This document shows positions 1-7,051 of a stretch of DNA of 26,081 bases, in pieces (the first letter of the stretch is position 1; the number at the start of each line of letters is the position of its first letter). This DNA is from a virus, in the IMG/VR virus record IMGVR_UViG_3300044641_000380, positions 1 through 26,081 of that record. One strand, 5' to 3'. The notes below the pieces were generated by a model. That model was not told where the DNA came from and ran no database searches. It was given only the letters and a program-made list of their open reading frames with translations. The position numbers and the translations under genes are program-made.

Positions 1-208
1 TACCACCGTGTGCTTTGATCAATGAAAAATTGATGTATGGTTGTGGTCCAGATCCACCTAGTGTAATAGTATCCAATCCGCCTCCTATGCTAATAGTGTG
101 ACCACTGCCGGCAGCACCAATTCCCCAATTGCCACTGGAGCCTTGTGCTCCTGCTATAGCAGTGGAAATATTGATGCCACTGGTCTTCCGCGGTAGCTTG
201 CCGGCCAT
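1..208 (-). CDS. Gly-rich protein, N-terminal part (runs off left edge)
   Basis: An open frame begins at an ATG (bases 208-206, minus strand) one base past the stop of the BI-1 gene and stays open to the window edge, giving 69 residues. It starts MAGKLPRKTSGINIS and continues with Gly/Ser/Ala-rich stretches such as AGAQGSSGNWGIGAAGSG and ISIGGGLDTITLGGSG. Gly-rich repeats of this kind are common in phage tail-fibre or other virion proteins, but with only the N-terminus visible I cannot assign a function. The tight spacing behind the BI-1 gene suggests the same transcript. No signal peptide or membrane segment is visible in this portion. Confidence 0.6.
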   Translation of the reverse strand, partial: MAGKLPRKTSGINISTAIAGAQGSSGNWGIGAAGSGHTISIGGGLDTITLGGSGPQPYINFSLIKAHGG

Positions 209-209
209 G

Positions 210-887
210 TTATTCTTTCTTGCTACCAAACAATTGTAGTAGGCTTAGGAATAAGTTAATAAAGTCCAGGTACAATGCTAGTGCGCCTTGCACTTCTAGT
301 GCATCAGTGGCACTACCATCATATAGCATTTCGCGAATCTTCTGTGTGTCGTAGGCCGTAAGTCCTAGGAAGATAATCACAGCCAATGCACTGATAACCA
401 TTTGCATAACACTACTGCCGATGAAAATGTTTACAATGCTGGCAATGATAATTGCAATCAATCCTACAAACATAAACTTGCCAATGCTGTCTAGGTTTTG
501 TTTGGTAAAATAACCGTATACGCTCAGTACTCCAAACAGGATAGCGCCAGCCATGAATGCGCTGACAATACTTCCCATATTGTAAACTACAAAGATAGTG
601 GCAAAGCTCAAACCCATTAGTGCGGCGAATCCATGCAACATGGCCAATGCAATTGGCTTTGGCGGATTAGCATTGAGAGCAATACTGATACCAAATACAG
701 CAACCAGTGGTGCAAAAATTACAACCCACTTAAGAATGCCAGTAAAGAAAAACTGATAAATTTCAGGGTTACTGCCCACTAACCAGCTGATAATCATACT
801 GGTTAGTACAGCACCGGCCATGTGTGCATAAACACGGGCCATGGCAGAATTGATTGCTTCTGCGGTTCTATAAACAATAGCGGTCAT
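210..887 (-). CDS. BI-1 / YccA-family (UPF0005) integral membrane protein
   Basis: 225 residues, almost entirely hydrophobic, with about seven predicted membrane segments. The last third carries the family signature: GLTAYDTQKIREM (Asp180) followed by LYLDFINLFLSLLQLFG (Asp208). These two Asp match the paired aspartates that act as pH and calcium sensors in the bacterial homologue YetJ. Family members are inner-membrane proteins. In E. coli, YccA binds the FtsH protease and limits degradation of membrane proteins such as SecY. A phage copy might protect phage membrane proteins or stabilise the envelope during infection, which is inference. It follows the 65-residue gene by two bases, with AAGGAG just ahead of the ATG. 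Length and motifs are complete, so it looks intact. Confidence 0.88.
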   Translation of the reverse strand: MTAIVYRTAEAINSAMARVYAHMAGAVLTSMIISWLVGSNPEIYQFFFTGILKWVVIFAPLVAVFGISIALNANPPKPIALAMLHGFAALMGLSFATIFVVYNMGSIVSAFMAGAILFGVLSVYGYFTKQNLDSIGKFMFVGLIAIIIASIVNIFIGSSVMQMVISALAVIIFLGLTAYDTQKIREMLYDGSATDALEVQGALALYLDFINLFLSLLQLFGSKKE

Positions 888-896
888 GATATCTCC

Positions 897-1094
897 TTAG
901 TTGTCCAATTCTTTAGCGTTCCACTCTTTGACAACTGCAACCATTTCTTCTTCAGTGTTGCAAAGAGTTTTGCAGGTCTTCCATTCGTTGTCGCTGTCGC
1001 GACCACCGACTTCGACCATGAATCCGTTATCGTACCGATTGATAGTAATGGACTCGTTTACTTTATCTAGTTTTGTTAATTTATATCCTGCCAT
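897..1094 (-). CDS. small conserved-type phage protein, unknown function
   Basis: 65 residues, starting MAGYKLTKLDKVNESITINRY and containing two Cys (KTCKTLCNTEEE). No membrane segment or signal peptide. An AAGGAAA ribosome binding site precedes the ATG at 1094, and the gene sits nine bases after the folE stop, so it is probably translated from the folE transcript. Its look, a short mixed beta and alpha protein with an acidic helical end (TEEEMVAVVKEWNAKE), is typical of the small accessory proteins in T4-like aquatic phages. I cannot name a function. Confidence 0.65.
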   Translation of the reverse strand: MAGYKLTKLDKVNESITINRYDNGFMVEVGGRDSDNEWKTCKTLCNTEEEMVAVVKEWNAKELDN

Positions 1095-1103
1095 GATGTT
1101 TCC

Positions 1104-1853
1104 TTATCTTGGTGCAAACTCTTGTTGCATTTTAATGTTATCAAAAAACTCTTTCTTTGTACCTGGGTCGTCTTTGAACGAACCTTTTAATACAGTAGTC
1201 TGAGTCAACGAACTGTGTGCCATAATGCCACGATTCTCACAGCATCCATGCGTGGCCTGGATGTAGACCCCTAGATCCGTGGCCCCTGTGGCTTTTTCAA
1301 TTTCCCTAGCAATATCATTGCAAAGTTCCTCCTGGAGAGTACCTCGTCGGGCACACCACTGCGCGATGCGTGTGTACTTCGATAAGCCAATAAGTTTCTC
1401 AGCGGCAATAATACCAATATAAGCAACGCCAGCAACGGGTTGGTGATGATGACTACACATACTACGCAACTCACTACGAACCACCAACATGCCTTCATAT
1501 CTATCCTCACTGTCATTTGGAAATGCTGTACAATCTGGAGGTAACTCATATCTACCTGCCATGATTTCATTAAAGTACATCTTAGCAAGCCTGCGAGCTG
1601 TGCCTTTGCTGTTAGGATCATCTCCTCGATCGATAAGCAAACGATCAAGCACTAGTTCAAATGCTTCCGCGGCTTCGTCGATTAGTTGCTCTTTGTTATA
1701 GTCGTTAACATATTCACTGATGTTATCTCCGGCCCAAAATCTTTTGCCGTCACGCTTCATTTTAAAGCGAAGGTAATCGCCTAGGTATTTTCCTTCTTGA
1801 TATCCGCCATCTCCTGCCATGGCGTCTAATCCTGTTTCTTTTTTATCTGTCAT
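1104..1853 (-). CDS. folE: GTP cyclohydrolase I (FolE)
   Basis: FolE converts GTP to dihydroneopterin triphosphate, the first step of both folate and 7-deazaguanine (preQ0/queuosine) synthesis. I take the ATG at 1853 (MTDKKETGLD, 249 residues) because GGAG lies seven bases upstream. A TTG 36 bases further upstream has no such site. The catalytic core is complete: CSHHHQP (Cys133, His135, His136) matches the CEHH zinc and catalytic motif, IGLSKYTRIAQWCARR matches the conserved IGLSK.NRI segment, and THGCCENRG supplies His202 and Cys204. The E. coli protein is about 222 residues, so this copy has an extended N-terminus. It has its own sigma70-type promoter. With dpdA and a queD-like gene in the same window, a role in DNA base modification is more likely than folate supply, though this is inference. 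Confidence 0.93.
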   Translation of the reverse strand: MTDKKETGLDAMAGDGGYQEGKYLGDYLRFKMKRDGKRFWAGDNISEYVNDYNKEQLIDEAAEAFELVLDRLLIDRGDDPNSKGTARRLAKMYFNEIMAGRYELPPDCTAFPNDSEDRYEGMLVVRSELRSMCSHHHQPVAGVAYIGIIAAEKLIGLSKYTRIAQWCARRGTLQEELCNDIAREIEKATGATDLGVYIQATHGCCENRGIMAHSSLTQTTVLKGSFKDDPGTKKEFFDNIKMQQEFAPR

Positions 1854-1892
1854 TGTTTTCTCCGAGTTTAAGCCGAGGATGGCTATCAATTA

Positions 1893-1921
1893 ATTGTAAT
1901 ATATTTAGATTTATATGTCAA
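1893..1921 (-). promoter_or_regulatory. sigma70-type promoter of folE with embedded late motifs
   Basis: Read on the minus strand: a perfect -35 TTGACA (1921-1916), a 17-base spacer, and -10 TACAAT (1898-1893, 5 of 6 consensus). The start codon of folE is 40 bases downstream. The spacer also contains TATAAATC (1915-1908, 7 of 8 of the T4 late box) and CTAAATA (1908-1902). The site may thus be read by host sigma70 early and by a T4-like late sigma later. Confidence 0.7.
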
Positions 1922-1938
1922 GCAATTATGACGGTATA

Positions 1939-2931
1939 TTAAATCTTTTTTGGGTATCGTTGTTGCCAATTCCATGCAGACTTTACAATGGTGTATAAGT
2001 CACTGTTAATTGGGCTCCATGATGTAATCGTTTGAAATAGCTCGCTGTTGGCTACTAGCATATCCGGATCGCCTAATCTTCGTGGTCCGGTCACTAGCCC
2101 AATTTCGTCTCCGACTACTTTCTCACAGGTTTTAAAAACTTCTTGGTTGCTCCAGCCTGTGCCAGTGCCTAGATTATAGGATTCAAATTGGCCTACTCTG
2201 AAGTCCTTACTTTTTTCTACGGCCACTAAATGTGCCCACGCAATATCTGTAACATGCAGGTAATCACGGATGCATGTACCGTCTGGGGTATTGTAGTCGT
2301 TACCATTTATGGTAAAAGGACGATAATTATGGTACGCACTGAGAATTCTAGGAATCAGATGTGTGTCGTCTTCAACATGGCCGAGCTCGCCATCTATGTC
2401 GCAGCCAGAGGCATTAAAGTATCTCAGTGCTATACCTTTGAACCCGTGTGCATGGCACCCGTCTTTGATGATGCGCTCGCAAAACAATTTGCTCCATCCA
2501 TAAGGACTAATAGGATTTTGCGGGTCGCTTTCGAGTATGCTACGGTTATCAGTAGGGATACCATAGGTGGCAGCACTACTGCTGAATACTATGGTGCCTT
2601 GCCATTTGTGTTTGGCCAAAGAATCAATCATGAGGTTGGTCTTGGCACAGTTATTGTTGTAGTACTCACCCGGGTCAGATATGCTGGGTCCCACTAGGCT
2701 TGTACCAGCACAATGTACAATAGCATCTGCTTCGCTGACCACAGCCACTATTGGAGCGATTTGTGCAAAATCTTCCATGAACAGTTGATCTAGAAATTTT
2801 GCAGCTTCGGGAATGGTGCATTGACGATCAACACCAATAACATCCCACCCCATGCGCTTAAAAATTTTAGCAGTATGACTGCCAATGAATCCTAGAGCTC
2901 CAGTTACTATGACCGTTTTATTCTTCGTCAT
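1939..2931 (-). CDS. galE: UDP-glucose 4-epimerase-like NAD-dependent epimerase (GalE)
   Basis: 330 residues, an extended short-chain dehydrogenase. The NAD-binding Rossmann motif TGALGFIGSH is at residues 10-19. The catalytic Ser/Tyr/Lys set is visible as SSSAATYG (117-124) and YGWSK (144-148). ALRYFNASG and LGTGTGWSNQEV match conserved GalE segments, and DYLHVTDIAWAHLVA is the usual sugar-nucleotide domain sequence. GalE interconverts UDP-glucose and UDP-galactose in the cytoplasm. Length is close to the E. coli enzyme (338). The start overlaps the end of the 96-residue gene by 14 bases, so translation is probably coupled. Two glycosyltransferases in the window (5655-4465 and 21154-20297) could use its product. 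Closely related epimerases with other sugar substrates cannot be excluded. Confidence 0.9.
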   Translation of the reverse strand: MTKNKTVIVTGALGFIGSHTAKIFKRMGWDVIGVDRQCTIPEAAKFLDQLFMEDFAQIAPIVAVVSEADAIVHCAGTSLVGPSISDPGEYYNNNCAKTNLMIDSLAKHKWQGTIVFSSSAATYGIPTDNRSILESDPQNPISPYGWSKLFCERIIKDGCHAHGFKGIALRYFNASGCDIDGELGHVEDDTHLIPRILSAYHNYRPFTINGNDYNTPDGTCIRDYLHVTDIAWAHLVAVEKSKDFRVGQFESYNLGTGTGWSNQEVFKTCEKVVGDEIGLVTGPRRLGDPDMLVANSELFQTITSWSPINSDLYTIVKSAWNWQQRYPKKI

Positions 2932-3208
2932 TGTTGCTTTCTAAATAATCATTGATATTTTCTGCTATGCTTTCGCCCCACTCAAAGTTGGCATTCCACG
3001 CATCGTCGTACTCTGCTGTACCTTCGTCGGCATCAATAAAGTCTTCAATACCATATGCAAACCACTCGGCAAAACGCTCAATATCTACAAAGCCTTCTAG
3101 GCTAACTGTGCCCGGCTTTTCTAAAATTTCTCTAAGCATGTCGATGTTTGTACTGCCATCGACACAGTCTTCTAACTCATCGTCGGTGAGTTCGTAGACA
3201 TCCTTCAT
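2918..3208 (-). CDS. highly acidic 96-residue protein, possible DNA mimic
   Basis: 96 residues with 31 Asp/Glu and only 4 Lys/Arg by my count, a net charge near -27. Acidic residues are spread over the whole chain (ELTDDELEDCVDG near the start, IEDFIDADEGTAEYDDAW in the middle, YLESNNDEE at the end) and mixed with aromatic residues. There is no signal peptide or membrane segment. AAGGAATAATC precedes the ATG. It lies two bases after the 74-residue gene and overlaps galE. The size and charge are like phage DNA-mimic proteins such as T7 Ocr, which block restriction enzymes, but I see no sequence match to a known family. The role is therefore inference from composition. Confidence 0.65.
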   Translation of the reverse strand: MKDVYELTDDELEDCVDGSTNIDMLREILEKPGTVSLEGFVDIERFAEWFAYGIEDFIDADEGTAEYDDAWNANFEWGESIAENINDYLESNNDEE

Positions 3209-3210
3209 GA

Positions 3211-3435
3211 TTATTCCTTTTGCTTCCTTGCTCTAACAGCTTTGGCCCGAACTGCGGGCTTAAGATTTTGCATTTCTGCGCTGGCAATAGCTTCGCGGAC
3301 TTCGCGAATCAGTGCATCATCATCCCATTCTAACTTGGTGCTACCATCTGGATAAGTGGTAACAGTTAAGTGACTACCTTTGACTACTGTAGGTTCGGTA
3401 GACACAGCTTCAACTTTTTTCTTTCGTGTTGCCAT
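3211..3435 (-). CDS. 74-residue basic-ended protein, unknown function
   Basis: 74 residues: a Lys-rich start (MATRKKKVEAV), a central strand-like part (HLTVTTYPDGSTKLEWDDDALIREVREAIASAE) and a basic tail (RAKAVRARKQKE). AGGAAA sits ahead of the ATG at 3435. The gene lies between guaC and the acidic 96-residue gene with gaps of 8 and 2 bases, clearly in the same run. No known family recognised. The basic ends would suit nucleic-acid contact, but that is only a guess from composition. Confidence 0.6.
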   Translation of the reverse strand: MATRKKKVEAVSTEPTVVKGSHLTVTTYPDGSTKLEWDDDALIREVREAIASAEMQNLKPAVRAKAVRARKQKE

Positions 3436-3443
3436 CGTATTTC

Positions 3444-4463
3444 CTATTTTACAAAAACATCATTAATTTGTCTATTCACACGGATAAATGTCGTGCATTT
3501 ACTTAGTTGCTTGAGAGTGGGCGCACCTACATAAGTGCAGGTGCTACGCAGACCCCCTAGTAAATCTAACACAGTGTCCCGAACTTCTCCGCGATACGGT
3601 ACTGTAACAGTGCGGCCTTCACTGGATCGGTATTCTGCAACACCACCGTGATGTTTGTTCATAGCAGTATCAGAACTCATACCATAGAATGTAACAGTAT
3701 CGTCTTCTACAGTGCCACCGCCCTCATCGTGTCCTGCTAGCATTCCGCCTAGCATTACAAAATCGGCGCCGGCACCAAAGGCTTTAGCAACATCACCAGG
3801 ACAAGTACAGCCCCCGTCGGCAATGATATGCCCACCGAGACCGTGAGCAGCATCGGCGCATTCGATAATGGCCGATAGCTGAGGATACCCGACTCCAGTT
3901 TGGATGCGAGTAGTGCAAACGCTACCGGGCCCAATACCAACTTTAATAATATCTGCTCCGCGAAGAATCAACTCCTGTGTCATGTCTGCGGTAACAACAT
4001 TGCCTGCAATAATAGTAGCATGTGGCCATGCTTCACGGACTTCCTCAACATAGTCACCGAAAACATCGCTGTATCCATTGGCCACATCCATGCAGATAAA
4101 ATGAATTTCTGGATAGGAATTAATAATTCTGCTTAGGCGCTGAAAATCTTTAGTACTAGTTCCTGTGCTGACTGCCAAGTAGTTGCCACCAATCTTACCG
4201 ATAGTGTCGCCAAATTGGTCTTCGCTGTAGCTCTTAACTAGACAGGTAAACATACGATGCTCATACAGAGCCTCGGCCATTTCCAAGGTACCAACGCCGT
4301 CCATGTTTGACGCCATAATGGGAACACCAGTCCACTCAAAACCGCTGTGCTTGAACTTGTAGGTTCTAGTAAGATCTACTTCACGGCGACTTGACAGTGT
4401 GCTACGCTTAGGACGAATAAGCACATCACGAAAGTCAAGTTTGATATCGTCTTCGATACGCAT
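3444..4463 (-). CDS. guaC: GMP reductase (GuaC)
   Basis: GMP reductase uses NADPH to deaminate GMP to IMP. I start at ATG 4463 ([20 protein letters not shown], 339 residues; E. coli GuaC has 347) because family members begin exactly there. A longer frame upstream lies inside the glycosyltransferase gene. The catalytic loop [11 protein letters not shown] carries Cys183. It is followed by [21 protein letters not shown], split here at the conserved GVGYPQ, and the phosphate-binding [27 protein letters not shown]. There is no CBS domain insert, which together with the N-terminus favours GMP reductase over IMP dehydrogenase. The glycosyltransferase stop is one base upstream, so the two are probably coupled. 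It could rebalance purines from degraded host nucleic acid towards adenine nucleotides. Confidence 0.9.
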   Translation of the reverse strand: MRIEDDIKLDFRDVLIRPKRSTLSSRREVDLTRTYKFKHSGFEWTGVPIMASNMDGVGTLEMAEALYEHRMFTCLVKSYSEDQFGDTIGKIGGNYLAVSTGTSTKDFQRLSRIINSYPEIHFICMDVANGYSDVFGDYVEEVREAWPHATIIAGNVVTADMTQELILRGADIIKVGIGPGSVCTTRIQTGVGYPQLSAIIECADAAHGLGGHIIADGGCTCPGDVAKAFGAGADFVMLGGMLAGHDEGGGTVEDDTVTFYGMSSDTAMNKHHGGVAEYRSSEGRTVTVPYRGEVRDTVLDLLGGLRSTCTYVGAPTLKQLSKCTTFIRVNRQINDVFVK

Positions 4464-4464
4464 T

Positions 4465-5655
4465 TTAATATTTGTTTTCGTGTGTAAATTTACGATAATC
4501 TGTAGACATACGCAACCACTGTTCGCCCTGACCGTCGAGAATATCGCAGATACGATCAATGGTATTATCAGTCCAATCGCTGACTCGGCCCATATTTGCA
4601 TGAGGCCTTGTTAGCAATACCATGAGCTTTCGGATAGCATCCTCTAAGCTCCACGGGATGTAAAGTCGATCTCTATCATTGGCGAAAGTTTCAGGAAAGC
4701 TACGATATGCCGGATACAGTACATTACATCCAAGAGCATCGGCCTCTGATACGGTGTTTGAAACCCAATCTTGTAAAGCACAATTAAAAAGCACACGAGT
4801 ATCGTTGAGTAGATTGTAGTAGTCATTCTTTTCAAGATCCTCGTAGACAGTTAATAGTCCTTGAGCCTGCAGGTCTCTAGTACGAGCCATGTAGCTGTCG
4901 TTATTACTTTTTAGTTTAGCGCCACTGAAGATAGCAAACTCTACACGATCGCCAAGATTGTTAGCATCATGTCTACGATTCCATTCCTCAATGAGATCCA
5001 TGTAAAAGTCTGGTTGCTTTTCCTGATCCCATCGTGCCGCAAAGCCCACACGCATTTTCCGTTGATCAAATGGCTTTAGGTCACCGGACACACGACTGCG
5101 AACTTCTGACTTACCAAATGCTAATCCACTGATGTTGTAGATTGGAGCCTTCCACCCTGCAACCTTCATATGCATGACCATTTCTTCATTACTGGCCAGT
5201 ACACCATCAACAAACTCATTGACCATTTCTTCATACTTACGCATAAATCCTTGCATATCCCAGACATGCAAGAAGTCATCGGGGTCAATGGCCTGTGCCA
5301 GGCAGCGAACATAAACACGAGGACGATATTCCTTAGGAACCTGTTTAAGGATATAAGGGATACTGTCAATACCTGAAGTGTACATATCTTCAAAGTAAAT
5401 GACATCATCCTTGGTAACTTCACCTTGCTTCATCATTTTGACAAGGTTGGCCATTTGCGTAAGACTGTAGTAAGTACGCCCATGGGCGTCCAGTACCTGT
5501 CCTGTAACAATGGCTTGATCGTTGCTGAGAGTGTCGCCGGGCACCAACACATAGTCAATGTTGCGTCGACCAAACACAGCACGATTCCACTCTTGGAGTT
5601 GTAAGGTATAGCGAGCCTTATAGGGTTCGAGACCCATGTAATATAGTTTACGCAT
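4465..5655 (-). CDS. GT-B fold glycosyltransferase
   Basis: 396 residues from the ATG at 5655. An in-frame TTG one codon earlier is less likely, because the ATG shares a base with the preceding stop (TGATG) and has AAAGGAC ahead of it. The N-terminal half is an acceptor-type domain ([15 protein letters not shown] at the start, [15 protein letters not shown] in the middle). The C-terminal half looks like GT4-type nucleotide-sugar binding: [17 protein letters not shown], then VEFAIFSGA, then [26 protein letters not shown], split here at [10 protein letters not shown], which holds the acidic donor-binding residues. It would transfer a sugar from a nucleotide donor in the cytoplasm. The acceptor is unknown; modified phage DNA or a virion or cell-surface component are possible. 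It sits between a 135-residue unknown and guaC in a tightly packed run. Confidence 0.75.
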   Translation of the reverse strand: MRKLYYMGLEPYKARYTLQLQEWNRAVFGRRNIDYVLVPGDTLSNDQAIVTGQVLDAHGRTYYSLTQMANLVKMMKQGEVTKDDVIYFEDMYTSGIDSIPYILKQVPKEYRPRVYVRCLAQAIDPDDFLHVWDMQGFMRKYEEMVNEFVDGVLASNEEMVMHMKVAGWKAPIYNISGLAFGKSEVRSRVSGDLKPFDQRKMRVGFAARWDQEKQPDFYMDLIEEWNRRHDANNLGDRVEFAIFSGAKLKSNNDSYMARTRDLQAQGLLTVYEDLEKNDYYNLLNDTRVLFNCALQDWVSNTVSEADALGCNVLYPAYRSFPETFANDRDRLYIPWSLEDAIRKLMVLLTRPHANMGRVSDWTDNTIDRICDILDGQGEQWLRMSTDYRKFTHENKY

Positions 5656-6062
5656 CAAAGTCCTTTGATAGTAGAAGTTTTCATTATGCTTTTTAAAACT
5701 TGTTCATTGATATCGTTAGACAGGCCGGCAGCGGCCTGAGCCATGGCATACTTATAATCATAGCCGCGGGCGTCGTTCCATTGTGCTTTTTCGGCGGCCC
5801 TGCGCTCTGCATGAACCTCGCTTTCCAGCCGACTAAGTCGATGAGTGATATGATTCATGTCTTCGTATAAGCGCCGCAGTGGTCCGTGATTGCGATCGGA
5901 TATTTGGTCTCTGCTTTCTGGCTTGGTCAGGATAACCATCATCATCAAACTGCGTAGTGCATCAATGACTCTAGGATCCTGACTACGCAAAGCATCATCA
6001 AACATGTCAATGAACCTTTCCAGGTCAAAATCTGCTTGATCTTTTTCTCGAGCCGCTACCAT
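5655..6062 (-). CDS. 135-residue helical protein, unknown function
   Basis: 135 residues, mostly helical. It has an acidic N-terminal helix (DFDLERFIDMFDDALRSQD), a hydrophobic segment (VIDALRSLMMMVILTKPES) and a heptad-like stretch (RRLYEDMNHITHRLSRLES, then EVHAERRAAEKAQW) that could form a coiled coil. No signal peptide and no clear membrane span. The ATG at 6062 is two bases after the stop of the 76-residue gene, and its own stop overlaps the glycosyltransferase start by one base, so all three are probably co-translated. I do not recognise the family. Confidence 0.65.
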   Translation of the reverse strand: MVAAREKDQADFDLERFIDMFDDALRSQDPRVIDALRSLMMMVILTKPESRDQISDRNHGPLRRLYEDMNHITHRLSRLESEVHAERRAAEKAQWNDARGYDYKYAMAQAAAGLSNDINEQVLKSIMKTSTIKGL

Positions 6063-6064
6063 TG

Positions 6065-6295
6065 TTAAGCTCTCCGAAAGTTACGCAATGCAAAGCCCCA
6101 GTTATCTCGAGGATACTTGCCTTTCTTAGTACGGAGGTAGTCGCCGAACGGACTACGCTCGTTATACAAATCCGCTTCGTTGAACGGATATCCTTGGTTT
6201 ACGCAGAATACCCGGTATTCTTCCAAGTCATCAAAAATCCTATTGACTTCGGGCTTCATACGCAGATATTTTTTAATCCAAGCTGGCTGTGCCAT
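6065..6295 (-). CDS. 76-residue basic/aromatic protein, unknown function
   Basis: I take the ATG at 6295 (MAQPAWIKKYLRMKPEV), which has AAAGGAAA nine bases upstream, giving 76 residues. The open frame extends further upstream into the QueD-like gene without a better start. The sequence is rich in Tyr, Arg and Asn (YRVFCVNQGYPFNEADLYNE, YPRDNWGFALRNFRRA) and probably a compact globular protein. It lies ten bases after the QueD-like gene and two before the 135-residue gene. No family recognised. Its place between deazaguanine-type genes and a glycosyltransferase makes it a candidate accessory protein of the same process, on context only. Confidence 0.65.
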   Translation of the reverse strand: MAQPAWIKKYLRMKPEVNRIFDDLEEYRVFCVNQGYPFNEADLYNERSPFGDYLRTKKGKYPRDNWGFALRNFRRA

Positions 6296-6305
6296 TTTAT
6301 TTCCT

Positions 6306-6752
6306 TTAAACACTAATACGTTGAGATTGGTGAGTTTCATATTTAATAAGGGCTCCGTTTTCACCGTCCTCGGAGACCTCAATCCAGACCGTGCGGCCAG
6401 GATACCTTGCGGCAATCTGTGTGTACAGATCGTCCGACATCATTTCGCAACTCTTGTAGTCGAGTCTGAGCGTTTCTTCTTTGTAGAGGTTTTCGAGCCA
6501 TCGCTTGAATTGGATGAACTCGATGTCTCTATCATTGTGTACAACATCAATCCACACCCGGAAATGGAAAATGTGACGATGAGGAGTGCCAAGAAAACTA
6601 ACATCGTATTCATCACCCGTTGCCAGTTGTGGGTCAGTACTAGCCGCAGGGTAGCAATGAATTCCTTCTTTTTGGAAAGTAACCCAGATCTTTCGTTCTG
6701 CATGTTGCATGATCCTCTCGACTTTACTGCGCTCTTCTTGTGTTAGTGCCAT
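6306..6752 (-). CDS. QueD-like T-fold protein (6-carboxytetrahydropterin synthase-like)
   Basis: 148 residues. The pattern fits the pterin-synthase T-fold: a first strand ending in a histidine (FQKEGIHCYP, His32), a second His pair in PHRHIFHFRVWID (HxH), a helix start DIEFIQFKRWLENLY resembling the MVxDFxxLK segment, and a late SCEMMSDDLY with VWIEVSEDGENGA, like the pterin-binding Glu region. QueD converts dihydroneopterin triphosphate, the FolE product, to 6-carboxytetrahydropterin. One caution: the catalytic Cys normally just before HxH is absent (VSFLGTPHRH), and the only nearby Cys follows the first His. It may be a divergent enzyme or a T-fold protein of another activity. It overlaps the upstream 102-residue gene by ten bases. 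Context with dpdA and folE supports the call. Confidence 0.5.
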   Translation of the reverse strand: MALTQEERSKVERIMQHAERKIWVTFQKEGIHCYPAASTDPQLATGDEYDVSFLGTPHRHIFHFRVWIDVVHNDRDIEFIQFKRWLENLYKEETLRLDYKSCEMMSDDLYTQIAARYPGRTVWIEVSEDGENGALIKYETHQSQRISV

Positions 6753-7051
6753 GATTTAATACGCTCCATTGAAACAATTTGTCCTAGTGTACTGGTAAAG
6801 TCTTCGCCATCGGGGATGATGTAAAGACGGTTGTCGTTGCGATCGTTCTTAGGATCGTAAAACGAAGTTTCGATCACAGTGCCGCCTTCGGCTGCGTACA
6901 CATGAAAGATCATTCCGCTACTGCGTATGTTTGAATCGCTGGTACTGATTAGCCGTGCTGATTTCCTAGATGAACGGACTTCGTTGGCAGGCACGGCCTC
7001 ATCGTCTTCGCGCATGGCCCAGACTATAAGTTTCTTAAACAGTTTTTTCAT
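6743..7051 (-). CDS. 102-residue protein, unknown function
   Basis: 102 residues: a basic, hydrophobic N-terminus (MKKLFKKLIVWAMRED) that could be an amphipathic or membrane-associating helix, a Ser/Arg-rich linker (EVRSSRKSARLISTSDSNIRSS, of which SSRKSARLIS is the core), then a beta-rich part (MIFHVYAAEGGTVIETSFYD, LYIIPDGEDFTSTLGQIVSM). The ATG overlaps the stop of the 182-residue gene (ATGA), and the 3' end overlaps the QueD-like gene by ten bases, so it is translationally embedded in the dpdA run. It has no clear ribosome binding site of its own. A CTAAATA box lies 21 bases upstream. No family recognised. Confidence 0.65.
   Translation of the reverse strand: MKKLFKKLIVWAMREDDEAVPANEVRSSRKSARLISTSDSNIRSSGMIFHVYAAEGGTVIETSFYDPKNDRNDNRLYIIPDGEDFTSTLGQIVSMERIKSWH

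Noticed and set aside
1854-1889. TTG start of folE at 1889
   Set aside because: No ribosome binding site there, while the ATG at 1853 has GGAG at the right distance.
3444-4463. IMP dehydrogenase instead of GMP reductase
   Set aside because: No CBS domains, and the N-terminus, [11 protein letters not shown] and following segments match GuaC better.
3444-4601. GMP reductase start at 4601
   Set aside because: The extra 46 residues lie inside the glycosyltransferase gene and are unlike the family; ATG 4463 matches the GuaC N-terminus exactly.
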